From Spirosoma aureum (lineage in GTDB: Bacteria > Bacteroidota > Bacteroidia > Cytophagales > Spirosomataceae), in contig NZ_CP050063.1 of assembly GCF_011604685.1 (NCBI RefSeq), positions 2,130,501 to 2,194,500 of the forward strand: 64,000 bases of DNA. Direction: 5' to 3'. The notes under the pieces are model-generated. The model searched no databases, had not been told where the DNA came from, and saw only the letters and a program-made list of their open reading frames with translations. The position numbers were made by a program, and so were the translations under genes. Shown here one piece after another: positions 8,961 through 16,152 of this stretch (the stretch's first letter is position 1; every line of letters starts with the position of its first letter).

Positions 8961-9446
8961 ATGGAGAATATAAAAGACTTATTCAACATATTTCCACGTC
9001 CGGGCCGGGTAGAGTGGATCGGCATTCGGCCAGAACGGCGGAACCCCGTAGTCGTTGTGCAATCGGTCGACGTGTCGGAAAAGAAGGGGCTGCTGGGTGA
9101 TCATTACAGCGGCCAAAGCGGAAATCGTCACGTTACGCTCATTCAGGCCGAGCATTTGCCGGTCGTAGCTGCGCTGACTGGCCGCGACGAACTTGATCCG
9201 GGCATCGTTCGTAGAAATCTTGTCGTTTCAGGTATCAATTTGCTGGCGCTCAAAGATCAGCAGATTGAGATTGGTGAGGTAGTACTTCAGGTTACCGGGC
9301 AGTGCCACCCCTGCTCCAAAATGGAAACGGCGCTTGGGCCAGGCGGTTACAACGCCATGCGTGGACACGGAGGCATGACAGCGAAGGTGATTCGGGGTGG
9401 AACAATACGAGTTGGGGATACCGTCGTCGTGACTAAACCGACCTGA
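8961..9446 (+). CDS. MOSC domain protein
   Basis: This 161-residue protein is a stand-alone MOSC (molybdenum cofactor sulfurase C-terminal) domain. It shows GLLGDHYSG, HVTLIQAEH, VRRNLVVSGINL and a Cys-rich segment, TGQCHPCSKME, with Cys115 and Cys118. MOSC domains bind molybdopterin or carry sulfur on the conserved Cys. In stand-alone bacterial forms (YiiM/YuaD type) they act in metal-sulfur cluster or N-hydroxylated base metabolism. The precise role is unknown here. It follows gpsA in the same direction and may share its transcript, although a weak 7-bp inverted repeat (8905-8911 / 8941-8947) lies between them. Confidence 0.85.
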   Translation: MENIKDLFNIFPRPGRVEWIGIRPERRNPVVVVQSVDVSEKKGLLGDHYSGQSGNRHVTLIQAEHLPVVAALTGRDELDPGIVRRNLVVSGINLLALKDQQIEIGEVVLQVTGQCHPCSKMETALGPGGYNAMRGHGGMTAKVIRGGTIRVGDTVVVTKPT

Positions 9447-9466
9447 TTGATACCGATACGTCTAAA

Positions 9467-10246
9467 CTAGCGCTGTTTAGTTGCTTTGTCCGGATCGGCG
9501 GAGAGTTTGCTGGGCCGGTTGAAGCCGTCCCGGTAGCGATTGCGCAGTTGCTGAATGGTATTGATGAGGTCGTAGTCCTGCGATTTGAGCAGAAATTCAT
9601 CATCTAGATCGCAGAAATCGAAGAAGCGATCGATTTCATCCGCTTTGAGGTTGGTCGACTGTTCGACCAGTAAACGGAACCGTTCGAGAGCCAATGCGTG
9701 ACGCCGGTCCTGCTGCATGATGTAATACGCCTTTCGGTCAGATTTGGGCCGTTTGGCAAACAATTCATAGAGCAGTGTAACGCCAGCACCATCGGCCAGC
9801 CGGTCAAAAGCCTGTTCGCCCGTTACTTTTTTTGAGGCTACGGGTTCATCCAAAAGCTGCTGAATCTCCCGCTTGACTTCTTCATATCGTTTTCCTGTAA
9901 CCGTAACCTCCGCCAGCTCCACAACGCGGTAAGGCATCGGAGGAAGGGCAAGGGCTGTGATGGTTGGGTTATCGGCGCCGTCGTAGCGAATGCCCGTGCG
10001 GTTATACAACTGGCTCGTGAGAATGAGCGAATCGCCGGGTAATACCGTCAGGAAAAAACGGCCGGTTGAGTTCGTTCGGGCCCGTTGCCGAGTCCGTTGG
10101 TTAATGACTGTAACCTTGTCAACCCCTTTTTGGCTGGTCTGGTCGACCACTGTGCCAATAACATATTTGCCTTGTGCCCATGCAGAACCCGGTTCAGCGA
10201 CCAGCGCGGTCAGAATAAGCAGGAGTTGAACGATGAGTTGACGCAT
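9467..10246 (-). CDS. Exported carboxypeptidase-regulatory-like domain protein
   Basis: This 259-residue secreted or periplasmic protein has a signal peptide ending near AWAQ (about residue 25). A CarboxypepD_reg-like beta-sandwich follows (about 28-110: IGTVVDQTSQKGVDKVTV, RARTNSTGRFFLTV). The charged helical C-terminal half has no domain I recognise. Such proteins are common in Bacteroidota; the N-terminal sandwich is the same fold found at the start of SusC proteins, but no beta-barrel follows. It is convergent with the MOSC gene and separated from the upstream HAD gene by a hairpin. Confidence 0.75.
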   Translation of the reverse strand: MRQLIVQLLLILTALVAEPGSAWAQGKYVIGTVVDQTSQKGVDKVTVINQRTRQRARTNSTGRFFLTVLPGDSLILTSQLYNRTGIRYDGADNPTITALALPPMPYRVVELAEVTVTGKRYEEVKREIQQLLDEPVASKKVTGEQAFDRLADGAGVTLLYELFAKRPKSDRKAYYIMQQDRRHALALERFRLLVEQSTNLKADEIDRFFDFCDLDDEFLLKSQDYDLINTIQQLRNRYRDGFNRPSKLSADPDKATKQR

Positions 10247-10260
10247 AGGGCTTATAAAAC

Positions 10261-10295
10261 AACCTGTGCCACTGCTCAGCGCAATGGCACAGGTT
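10261..10295 (-). terminator. Hairpin between HAD phosphatase and CarboxypepD_reg gene
   Basis: Arms aacctgtgcca (10261-10271) and tggcacaggtt (10285-10295) are perfectly complementary with a 13-nt loop. On the minus strand it lies about 60 bp after the HAD stop codon and 14 bp before the next ATG. It may end the HAD transcript or structure the leader of the following gene. The short U run on the minus-strand side is weak. Confidence 0.45.
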
Positions 10296-10354
10296 TTACA
10301 CAGTCAGTACGTAAAGTTACGTTTTTTTTGGTTTCGCCAAGGCGAACTACCGCG

Positions 10355-11017
10355 TTAAAAAACGTTAACCAGTTGCTGTACCCGATCGAGAGACATTTCC
10401 GTAAAATCCCGAATGACATCATCGACAAACGGCCGAAGCTCATCCGGGGTTAGGGTCGTGGCGACCCCAACGACAAAAGCGCCCGCTGCTTTACCGGCCT
10501 GAATGCCCGGCATCGAATCTTCAAAGACAACACTATCTGCCGGATCGACCCCTAATTGGGCCATTGCTTTCTGGTAAATTTCCGGGTCAGGTTTGGGATG
10601 ACTGACCATACTTTCGTTCAGCAGGGCATCGAAATAAGGACGAAGATTCAGCGCATCGATAATAAAGTCGAGGTTTTCGACGGGAGCCGACGTAGCCACC
10701 GCTGTGCGAATACCAGCCGCTTTTAACGCTTTCAGAAAGTCGACAAATCCCGCTACAGGCGTGATAACCGGCTGATACAGTTCCCGAAATAATGCTTCCT
10801 TTTCGTAAGCTAACTGGAGTGATTCCGCTGCGGTAAGCGTGCGGTCCGCGAATAAGTGAGCGACAATATCGGTATTGTGTTTTCCCGAAACGTATTGAAT
10901 AAAATCGCTGTCACTCAACGTTTTGCCATAGCGCTGATAATACTCCCGCCAGGCAATTCGGTGGTGTGGATTCGTATCCACGATCACACCGTCCATGTCA
11001 AAAATTACTGCTTTCAT
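10355..11017 (-). CDS. HAD-superfamily phosphatase (beta-phosphoglucomutase-like)
   Basis: This 220-residue cytosolic protein has the HAD motif I FDMDGVIVDT at about residues 6-15, with Asp nucleophile and acid/base Asp. It has motif II VATSAPVEN, a Lys in SHPKPDPEIY, and motif IV VVFEDSMPGIQAGKAAG. The helical cap between motifs I and II is of subclass I, as in sugar-phosphate phosphatases and beta-phosphoglucomutase. The substrate is probably a sugar phosphate, but it cannot be named from sequence. It appears to be a single gene with a hairpin after it. Confidence 0.87.
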   Translation of the reverse strand: MKAVIFDMDGVIVDTNPHHRIAWREYYQRYGKTLSDSDFIQYVSGKHNTDIVAHLFADRTLTAAESLQLAYEKEALFRELYQPVITPVAGFVDFLKALKAAGIRTAVATSAPVENLDFIIDALNLRPYFDALLNESMVSHPKPDPEIYQKAMAQLGVDPADSVVFEDSMPGIQAGKAAGAFVVGVATTLTPDELRPFVDDVIRDFTEMSLDRVQQLVNVF

Positions 11018-11101
11018 ACTTTGATAGTAAACACCGGGAACGTTTTGACAGCTTATCCAGAGATGATTTCGTCCTGAAAATTGCTGCCCGATGTTTGTCG
11101 G

Positions 11102-12310
11102 TTAAAATAAGTTTACAATACGAGCCAGACCAGCTGAAATGAGGAGCACGACGGCTACAAAGCCCAGGCCATAATACAGGCCAAACGCTTCGGCGACGAA
11201 GCCAATGACGGGTGGGCCAGCCAGAAATCCGATGAAGCTAAAGGTAGCAAAGGTAGCTAAACCGGCAGCTGGTGGAATGCCCGGTACGCGCATGGAGGCT
11301 GCATACAAAATGGGTGCTCCGAGCGAACAGCCTGCCCCAAGTATGGCAAAGCCAATGAGCGCCGTGGCCGGATAGGGGAGTGCGATGGCGAAGAAAAGGC
11401 CAAATGCCGCTAATAAACCGCCAATTTGCAGCCAGCGTTTAGAGCCGATTTTAGGGATTATGGCATCGCCCAGAAACCGTAAACTGGTCATCATCAGTGA
11501 AAAACTGCCAAAGCCCAGAGCCGCAATCTGACTGCTGGCCCCAAGGGTTTCGCGCAGATACACCGCACTCCAGTCAAAGGCGGCCCCTTCGCCCATGGCC
11601 ACTGCCAGACCGATCAGAATCATCAGGAGCAGATCCAGATTGGGCCGTACGAAAGATGATCCCGTTTTTTCGCCGGTTTCGGTCCGACTGCTCGACGGAA
11701 TCTGAGCCAGCAGCGGCTGAAGCACGAATGTCAGGATCAGGATCAGCCCCGACATGATCGCTACGTGTACCGAAGGCGACACGTGCAAGGCAATAACGGC
11801 CCCGGCGATGCCCGAGCCGAGCAGACCCCCCAAGCTCCACATACCATGACAGGACGACATGATGACGATGCCCTGTGATCGTTCGAGGTTGGTTGCACTG
11901 GTATTCATGGCCACGTTAATCAGGGCTGCGTTAAGACCCATCAGAAACAAACCGATAGCCAAAATGGCCGGATTTGGTGCATTGAGCGGAATCAGAACTG
12001 CTACTGTCAAACCCACCGCCGACCAGAAACATGCTTTCGCTTCGCCTAACCTGGAAATAACCCAACCGGTCAGAGGATTCATAATCAGTAAGCCAACTGG
12101 CATGGCAAAGAGCGTTAAGCCCAGTTCGGAGTCAGAGAGGTGTAATTTTTCTTTTACATGCGGTATATGAGCGACCCAGCTACCGAACAGAATACTGTCG
12201 GAAGCGAAGACCAGTCCAATCGCCAGGGCGTGCCGATTCAGAAAAAACGTCAACAGGTTGCGGACGAATGGATTCCGGTGCGGCTTATCGATAGAAATCG
12301 TTGTATTCAT
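11102..12310 (-). CDS. MFS transporter (YbjJ-like)
   Basis: This 402-residue protein has about twelve hydrophobic helices. An MFS signature between helices 2 and 3 (GWVISRLGEAKACFW) places it in the major facilitator superfamily. The N-terminal pattern FASDSILFGSWVAHIPHVKEKL resembles the YbjJ branch. The substrate is unknown. A strong hairpin with a U-run sits only 7 nt before the start codon, so expression may be controlled at the leader. Confidence 0.83.
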   Translation of the reverse strand: MNTTISIDKPHRNPFVRNLLTFFLNRHALAIGLVFASDSILFGSWVAHIPHVKEKLHLSDSELGLTLFAMPVGLLIMNPLTGWVISRLGEAKACFWSAVGLTVAVLIPLNAPNPAILAIGLFLMGLNAALINVAMNTSATNLERSQGIVIMSSCHGMWSLGGLLGSGIAGAVIALHVSPSVHVAIMSGLILILTFVLQPLLAQIPSSSRTETGEKTGSSFVRPNLDLLLMILIGLAVAMGEGAAFDWSAVYLRETLGASSQIAALGFGSFSLMMTSLRFLGDAIIPKIGSKRWLQIGGLLAAFGLFFAIALPYPATALIGFAILGAGCSLGAPILYAASMRVPGIPPAAGLATFATFSFIGFLAGPPVIGFVAEAFGLYYGLGFVAVVLLISAGLARIVNLF

Positions 12311-12316
12311 ATTGCA

Positions 12317-12344
12317 AAAATAGCCAGCGATTGCTGGCTATTTT
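12317..12344 (-). promoter_or_regulatory. Terminator-like hairpin in the leader of the MFS gene
   Basis: Read on the minus strand, aaaatagccagc pairs perfectly with gctggctatttt over 12 bp around a GATT-type tetraloop. It ends in a U-run seven bases from the ATG at 12310. That is the form of an intrinsic terminator, but placed immediately before a start codon, so it may act as an attenuator or hide the ribosome site. It could also be the shared terminator of a + strand transcript, but no + strand gene ends there. Confidence 0.55.
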
Positions 12345-12398
12345 ATTAATCTATTATCCGTAACTGATGGTACATTACCTGTTTCAGTTCAAAAAGGG

Positions 12399-13076
12399 TT
12401 AATTCATTGTCAACCCGGTATTATTTTTAAGGTGGCCTGCCATCGCTTTACGTAGTTTTTCGACCTTTGGCAACGAGACCCGCTGGATGTAAGGCTGGTC
12501 GGGATGCAGGGAAAAATAATTCTGGTGGTAATTTTCGGCAGGATAGAAAACCTTAAACGATTCAACCTCCGTTACAACTTTACCACTGTAATGTTTCGAC
12601 TCGTTAACTCGCTTGATGGCGGCTTCAATGTCAGCTTTTTCGGCGGGTGTCCGGTAGAAAACCATCGACCGGTAATCGCGGCCTACGTCTGGTCCCTGGC
12701 GATTGAGTGTGGTGGGGTCATGACCAGCAAAAAACGCATCGAGCAACTGTGAATACGTAATGACTTTAGGGTCATAATAAACCTGTACGGATTCAGCGTG
12801 ACCCGTTTCATCCGTAGAAACCTGTTCGTACGTCGGATTTTTAACGGTGCCACCGGCGTAACCGGAGATGACCTCGTTTACCCCTTTAAGTTGGTTCATG
12901 CCTTCATCCAAAGCCCAGAAGCATCCGCCCGCGAATGTTGCCACCGCTTCACCCGCTTTTGGAGTAGGCAGTTTAGCCGGTGTATAATCTTTAGACTGGC
13001 CTTGTGCGCAACCCGCCAGTAAGAGTATATTGAGCGCCAATAACTGAATTCGTGTCATGCTGTTTATGATTGGCAT
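12399..13076 (-). CDS. msrA: Peptide methionine sulfoxide reductase A, lipoprotein form
   Basis: MsrA reduces methionine-S-sulfoxide in oxidised proteins. The catalytic motif GGCFW is at residues 50-54 (Cys52), followed by GYAGG, TGHAESVQV and the C-terminal ENYHQNYF motif. The N-terminus has a lipobox (LLLAGC, Cys23), so it should be a lipoprotein acting in the envelope. There is no cysteine after Cys52, so it lacks the usual resolving cysteines and would need an external reductant. An alternative start lies 18 nt in (ATG 13058), which gives a tighter signal peptide. Confidence 0.93.
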   Translation of the reverse strand: MPIINSMTRIQLLALNILLLAGCAQGQSKDYTPAKLPTPKAGEAVATFAGGCFWALDEGMNQLKGVNEVISGYAGGTVKNPTYEQVSTDETGHAESVQVYYDPKVITYSQLLDAFFAGHDPTTLNRQGPDVGRDYRSMVFYRTPAEKADIEAAIKRVNESKHYSGKVVTEVESFKVFYPAENYHQNYFSLHPDQPYIQRVSLPKVEKLRKAMAGHLKNNTGLTMN

Positions 13077-13236
13077 TTTGTTGGTTAATAAACGTTTAAA
13101 AACAGGTTGCGGTTTCTTTTATGTGTCGTCTGGATAACAAAATCAGTTAAATTGAAGAAGAAAGAAAGCAGAGAACTTAAAGGGAAAGAAATCGGCACTC
13201 AATCTCTCTTGGCCTTCATTACACGTTTCCTTCGAT

Positions 13237-14085
13237 ATGAAACTCCAATTCGAAAAAATTGAACCCGAAGCGGGTAGTTCGTTCCGGGTTGTGCATAATA
13301 CAGAGCCGGAAACCTGCCGGGTATACTGGCATTATCACCCTGAATATGAGATTGTTTTTATTCCCAGCGGTGATGGTCAGCGCCGGGTTGGCACTAACGT
13401 GTCGCGCTATGAAGGGGGAGAACTGGTATTTATTGGGCCAAACCTGCCTCACCTGAATTTTAGCTATGGTCAGGAAGGTCAATTCGAGGAAATTGTGGTG
13501 CAGATGCGTGATAACTTTCTGGGCGAGGCATTCCTGCAAAAGCCCGAATTAAAAGGCGTTCAGCGATTGTTTGAGCGGGCGCACAGGGGGCTTACATTTG
13601 GTGGTGATACCAAGCAAAAGGTGGGCTCCTGGCTGGCGCAGCTGCCCGACCAGTCACCATTTGAGCGATTACTGACTCTCCTGCGGGTGTTACAGCAACT
13701 GGCCGATGCGTCGGATGTCGAGCCACTCCACGCCGACGGTGTTCGGTTTGACCTGAACCCCAAAGAGCAGGAGCGCATAAATCGAGTTTGTCAGTATGTG
13801 GAGCAACATTATACTCAACCCGTTGATGTTCGGGAGGTTGCCGACCTTGCGAGCCTTACAGTTCCAGCGTTTTGTCGTTATTTCAAGCGAATGACGCATC
13901 TGACCTTCACCGATTTTGTGAACGAATACCGTGTCAATCAGGCTCGCCGGATGCTTCAGTCATCCCGTACTGTGGCTGATGTAGGCTTTGCCGTCGGGTT
14001 CAACAACCTGTCCCATTTTAACAAAACATTTCGCGCCGTAACTGGCCAGACACCGAGCGCTTATCGAAAGGCACTGATTGGGTAG
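13237..14085 (+). CDS. AraC-family transcriptional regulator with cupin sensor
   Basis: The N-terminal part (about 1-120) is a cupin-like ligand domain (CRVYWHYHPEYEIVFIPSG). The C-terminal part (about 180-282) holds two helix-turn-helix units: REVADLASLTVPAFCRYFKR, then VADVGFAVGFNNLSHFNKTF. It ends in the canonical VTGQTPSAYRK. The length of 282 residues is normal. Cupin-AraC proteins usually sense a sugar or small molecule and regulate a nearby operon. The neighbours are msrA (divergent) and the sigma/FecR/Sus locus (same direction, 332 bp away). A link to the latter is plausible but not shown. Confidence 0.9.
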   Translation: MKLQFEKIEPEAGSSFRVVHNTEPETCRVYWHYHPEYEIVFIPSGDGQRRVGTNVSRYEGGELVFIGPNLPHLNFSYGQEGQFEEIVVQMRDNFLGEAFLQKPELKGVQRLFERAHRGLTFGGDTKQKVGSWLAQLPDQSPFERLLTLLRVLQQLADASDVEPLHADGVRFDLNPKEQERINRVCQYVEQHYTQPVDVREVADLASLTVPAFCRYFKRMTHLTFTDFVNEYRVNQARRMLQSSRTVADVGFAVGFNNLSHFNKTFRAVTGQTPSAYRKALIG

Positions 14086-14135
14086 AATCAGAAAAATAGA
14101 CTATTCGCCGTGAGTACTGTAATCCGGTAATTGCG

Positions 14136-14219
14136 CTTTCGTCAGGAGCCTGAAGCCGTGCCACGGTTACTCATGATGCGCGAACAAGCCGTGGCACGGC
14201 TTCAGGCTCCTGACGAAAG
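14136..14219. repeat. 31-bp perfect inverted repeat (hairpin element with CCGTGCCACGG core)
   Basis: Arms 14136-14166 and 14189-14219 are perfectly complementary with a 22-nt loop. The inner part ccgtgccacggtt (14156-14168) is repeated exactly in the hairpin at 51828-51840. It lies about 50 bp past the AraC stop, so it may end that transcript, but a shared core at distant sites suggests a dispersed palindromic repeat. The rest of this 332-bp gap (14086-14417) holds the 14-bp inverted repeat before the sigma gene and AT-rich sequence; I see no gene. Confidence 0.75.
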
Positions 14220-14369
14220 GCTAATAGTATTGTCTATAAATTTACTGGAATATGTAGTGCACTGAGAGTTAAGATTTTAGCTAGAAATGTTGTTGCTCAT
14301 ATTAAACGATTTGCTGTAACAAAGTAGACCTATAAAAATATTTTATTATCTATGTGAGGTAAGCAAGTC

Positions 14370-14416
14370 CAAACTTGTCTATGTTAAGTACTACCCGCTT
14401 ATCATAGACAAGTTTG
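14370..14416 (+). promoter_or_regulatory. 14-bp inverted repeat abutting the sigma-factor start codon
   Basis: The sequence caaacttgtctatg (14370-14383) is perfectly complementary to catagacaagtttg (14403-14416). The right arm ends one base before the ATG at 14418. It could be an operator, or an RNA hairpin that hides the translation start. No Shine-Dalgarno is visible in this stretch. Confidence 0.6.
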
Positions 14417-14417
14417 T

Positions 14418-15104
14418 ATGCAGTCAGTACCTTTAGTTAATGACCAGCACCAATCCGACAGCATACTTCCTCTGTTGGTTAGCTATCAATCCGAAATCAC
14501 AACCAAAGTGACGGATGATGAATTAATACTTCGGCAATTATTTGCACAGGATGCAAAGAAAGGCTGTGCGTTCCTGTTTAGGCGGTATTATACGAATCTG
14601 GTCAATCATGCTGTTCGTTTCGTCTATTCAAAGGAGGTAGCCGAAGATTTAGTAGCCGAGGTGTTTACATTATTCTGGCAGGACCGGATTTTTGAACACA
14701 TTACTACATCGTACCGGGCCTATCTCTACAAAGCCGTTCGGCATAAGGCTTACAATTATCTCCGCTGGGAATTACGCAAATCGGATTCATTGGAACTGGC
14801 TGACGATCAATCCATTCCTGCATCGCTGCAACCCGACCAGGTGCTGCATTACAGCGAGCTTCACCAGAAAATCGACTCGGTTATTCAATCCCTGCCTCCC
14901 CAATGCCAGCGGGCTTTTCTGCTGAGCCGCATTGAGGGTAAGAAATACGCCGAAATAGCGCAGGATATGCAAATCAGTAGCAGCGCCGTCGAAAAGCTGC
15001 TCATCCGTGCCCTAAGCAAACTCCGTCAGGAGCTGAAAACAGAGTGGTTTATATCACTGGTCATGTGGCTGTCTATTGGCCATGCTTTAGGGTGGGTGAG
15101 GTAA
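14418..15104 (+). CDS. ECF RNA polymerase sigma factor
   Basis: This 228-residue sigma-70 family protein is of the Bacteroidota ECF type. Region 2 is at about residues 50-115 (FLFRRYYTNLVNHAVRF, KEVAEDLVAEVFTLFW) and region 4 at about 150-205 (LPPQCQRAFLLSRIEG, KYAEIAQDMQISSSAVEKLL). An unusual hydrophobic tail (WFISLVMWLSIGHALGW) follows region 4. It is the first gene of a sigma-FecR-SusC-SusD set. In such sets the outer-membrane SusC signals through its STN domain and FecR to release the sigma factor when the glycan is bound. FecR starts 41 bp downstream. Confidence 0.93.
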   Translation: MQSVPLVNDQHQSDSILPLLVSYQSEITTKVTDDELILRQLFAQDAKKGCAFLFRRYYTNLVNHAVRFVYSKEVAEDLVAEVFTLFWQDRIFEHITTSYRAYLYKAVRHKAYNYLRWELRKSDSLELADDQSIPASLQPDQVLHYSELHQKIDSVIQSLPPQCQRAFLLSRIEGKKYAEIAQDMQISSSAVEKLLIRALSKLRQELKTEWFISLVMWLSIGHALGWVR

Positions 15105-15145
15105 TGTGTGCACAACTTGTCTAACTGGCAAATCAGAAATGAGCT

Positions 15146-16141
15146 ATGGAACCTTCGCTTATGAAAAATATAGTTTTTGATTTTTTTGATGGAAAAGCCA
15201 CGGCTATCCAACGAAAATACATCGAAGCCTGGCTGGCTGACGAAGCTAACCAGGAAACATACTACCAGTATCTCGATGAGTGGGAAAGTCAGCGGCCCCA
15301 ATTTGCCCTGGATGCCGATAAAGCGCTGGATTCGTATCAGCAGATTTTACAAGATACCCATCCTCCTGCTTTTCCGCAGCGAATCTTAAAACCTGATCCG
15401 ACAGTCTGGACACAACATTGGCTAGGGTGGAGTATCGCGGCTTCATTGCTGCTTGTGGGCCTTCTGGGTGCTTTTCTGTTCCGTTCCGAATTATTGAACA
15501 AGTCCTACCAGACAGCCTATGGCCAGACGGCTACGTTTCAACTATCGGATGGGACACGGGTTATGCTGAATGCCAATTCCAGGCTAACGGTGCCCCGGTT
15601 TGGTTTTGGGAGCGATACACGTCGGGTATTACTGGAAGGCGAGGGCGAGTTCAAGGTTACCCATACTATAACGAATCAGCGGTTTGTTGTTCAAACACCG
15701 GCTAACCTTCAGGTAGAAGTATTAGGCACCGAATTCGTTGTTTACGCCCGAAAACGGGGAGAGCGTGTTTTTCTCAACAAGGGTAAAGTTAAACTCCAGT
15801 TACCTCAGGGACAACAGCTTTATATGAAACCCGGCAACGTCGTGACAGTGGCTAATTCGGGGCGCTACCAGCTAACACAATCGTCACCTGCGCGTCATTA
15901 TCTGGCCTGGAAAGATCATTGGTTTTATTTCGACAACACAACACTGGCCGAGATTGCCCGGCAAATTCAGGAGCGGTTCGGGGTGGATGTGGTAATTGCT
16001 GATCCTGAACTCGCCCAACGGCGTATTGCGGGCAATTTCAAGGCCGAAAAGGCGGATGATTTGCTGCAAATTTTGTCGGAATTACTGAATCTGGACGTAG
16101 TGAGAACCCGGCGTCATATTGAATTAAGAACACTTAACTGA
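15146..16141 (+). CDS. FecR-family anti-sigma factor
   Basis: This inner-membrane anti-sigma factor has 331 residues. The cytosolic N-terminal segment (about 8-50, FFDGKATAIQRKYIEAWLAD) binds sigma. One membrane helix follows (about 93-112), then the periplasmic FecR domain (about 120-215; DGTRVMLNANSRLTVP, GEGEFKVTH, VLGTEFVVYARKRGERVFL). The C-terminal DUF4974 module (about 250-328; LAEIARQIQERFGVDV) meets the STN domain of the partner SusC. A second ATG five codons in (MKNIVFDFF) is an alternative start. It is followed after 11 bp by the STN-type SusC, so partner assignment is strong. Confidence 0.93.
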   Translation: MEPSLMKNIVFDFFDGKATAIQRKYIEAWLADEANQETYYQYLDEWESQRPQFALDADKALDSYQQILQDTHPPAFPQRILKPDPTVWTQHWLGWSIAASLLLVGLLGAFLFRSELLNKSYQTAYGQTATFQLSDGTRVMLNANSRLTVPRFGFGSDTRRVLLEGEGEFKVTHTITNQRFVVQTPANLQVEVLGTEFVVYARKRGERVFLNKGKVKLQLPQGQQLYMKPGNVVTVANSGRYQLTQSSPARHYLAWKDHWFYFDNTTLAEIARQIQERFGVDVVIADPELAQRRIAGNFKAEKADDLLQILSELLNLDVVRTRRHIELRTLN

Positions 16142-16152
16142 CCAAACGAATC

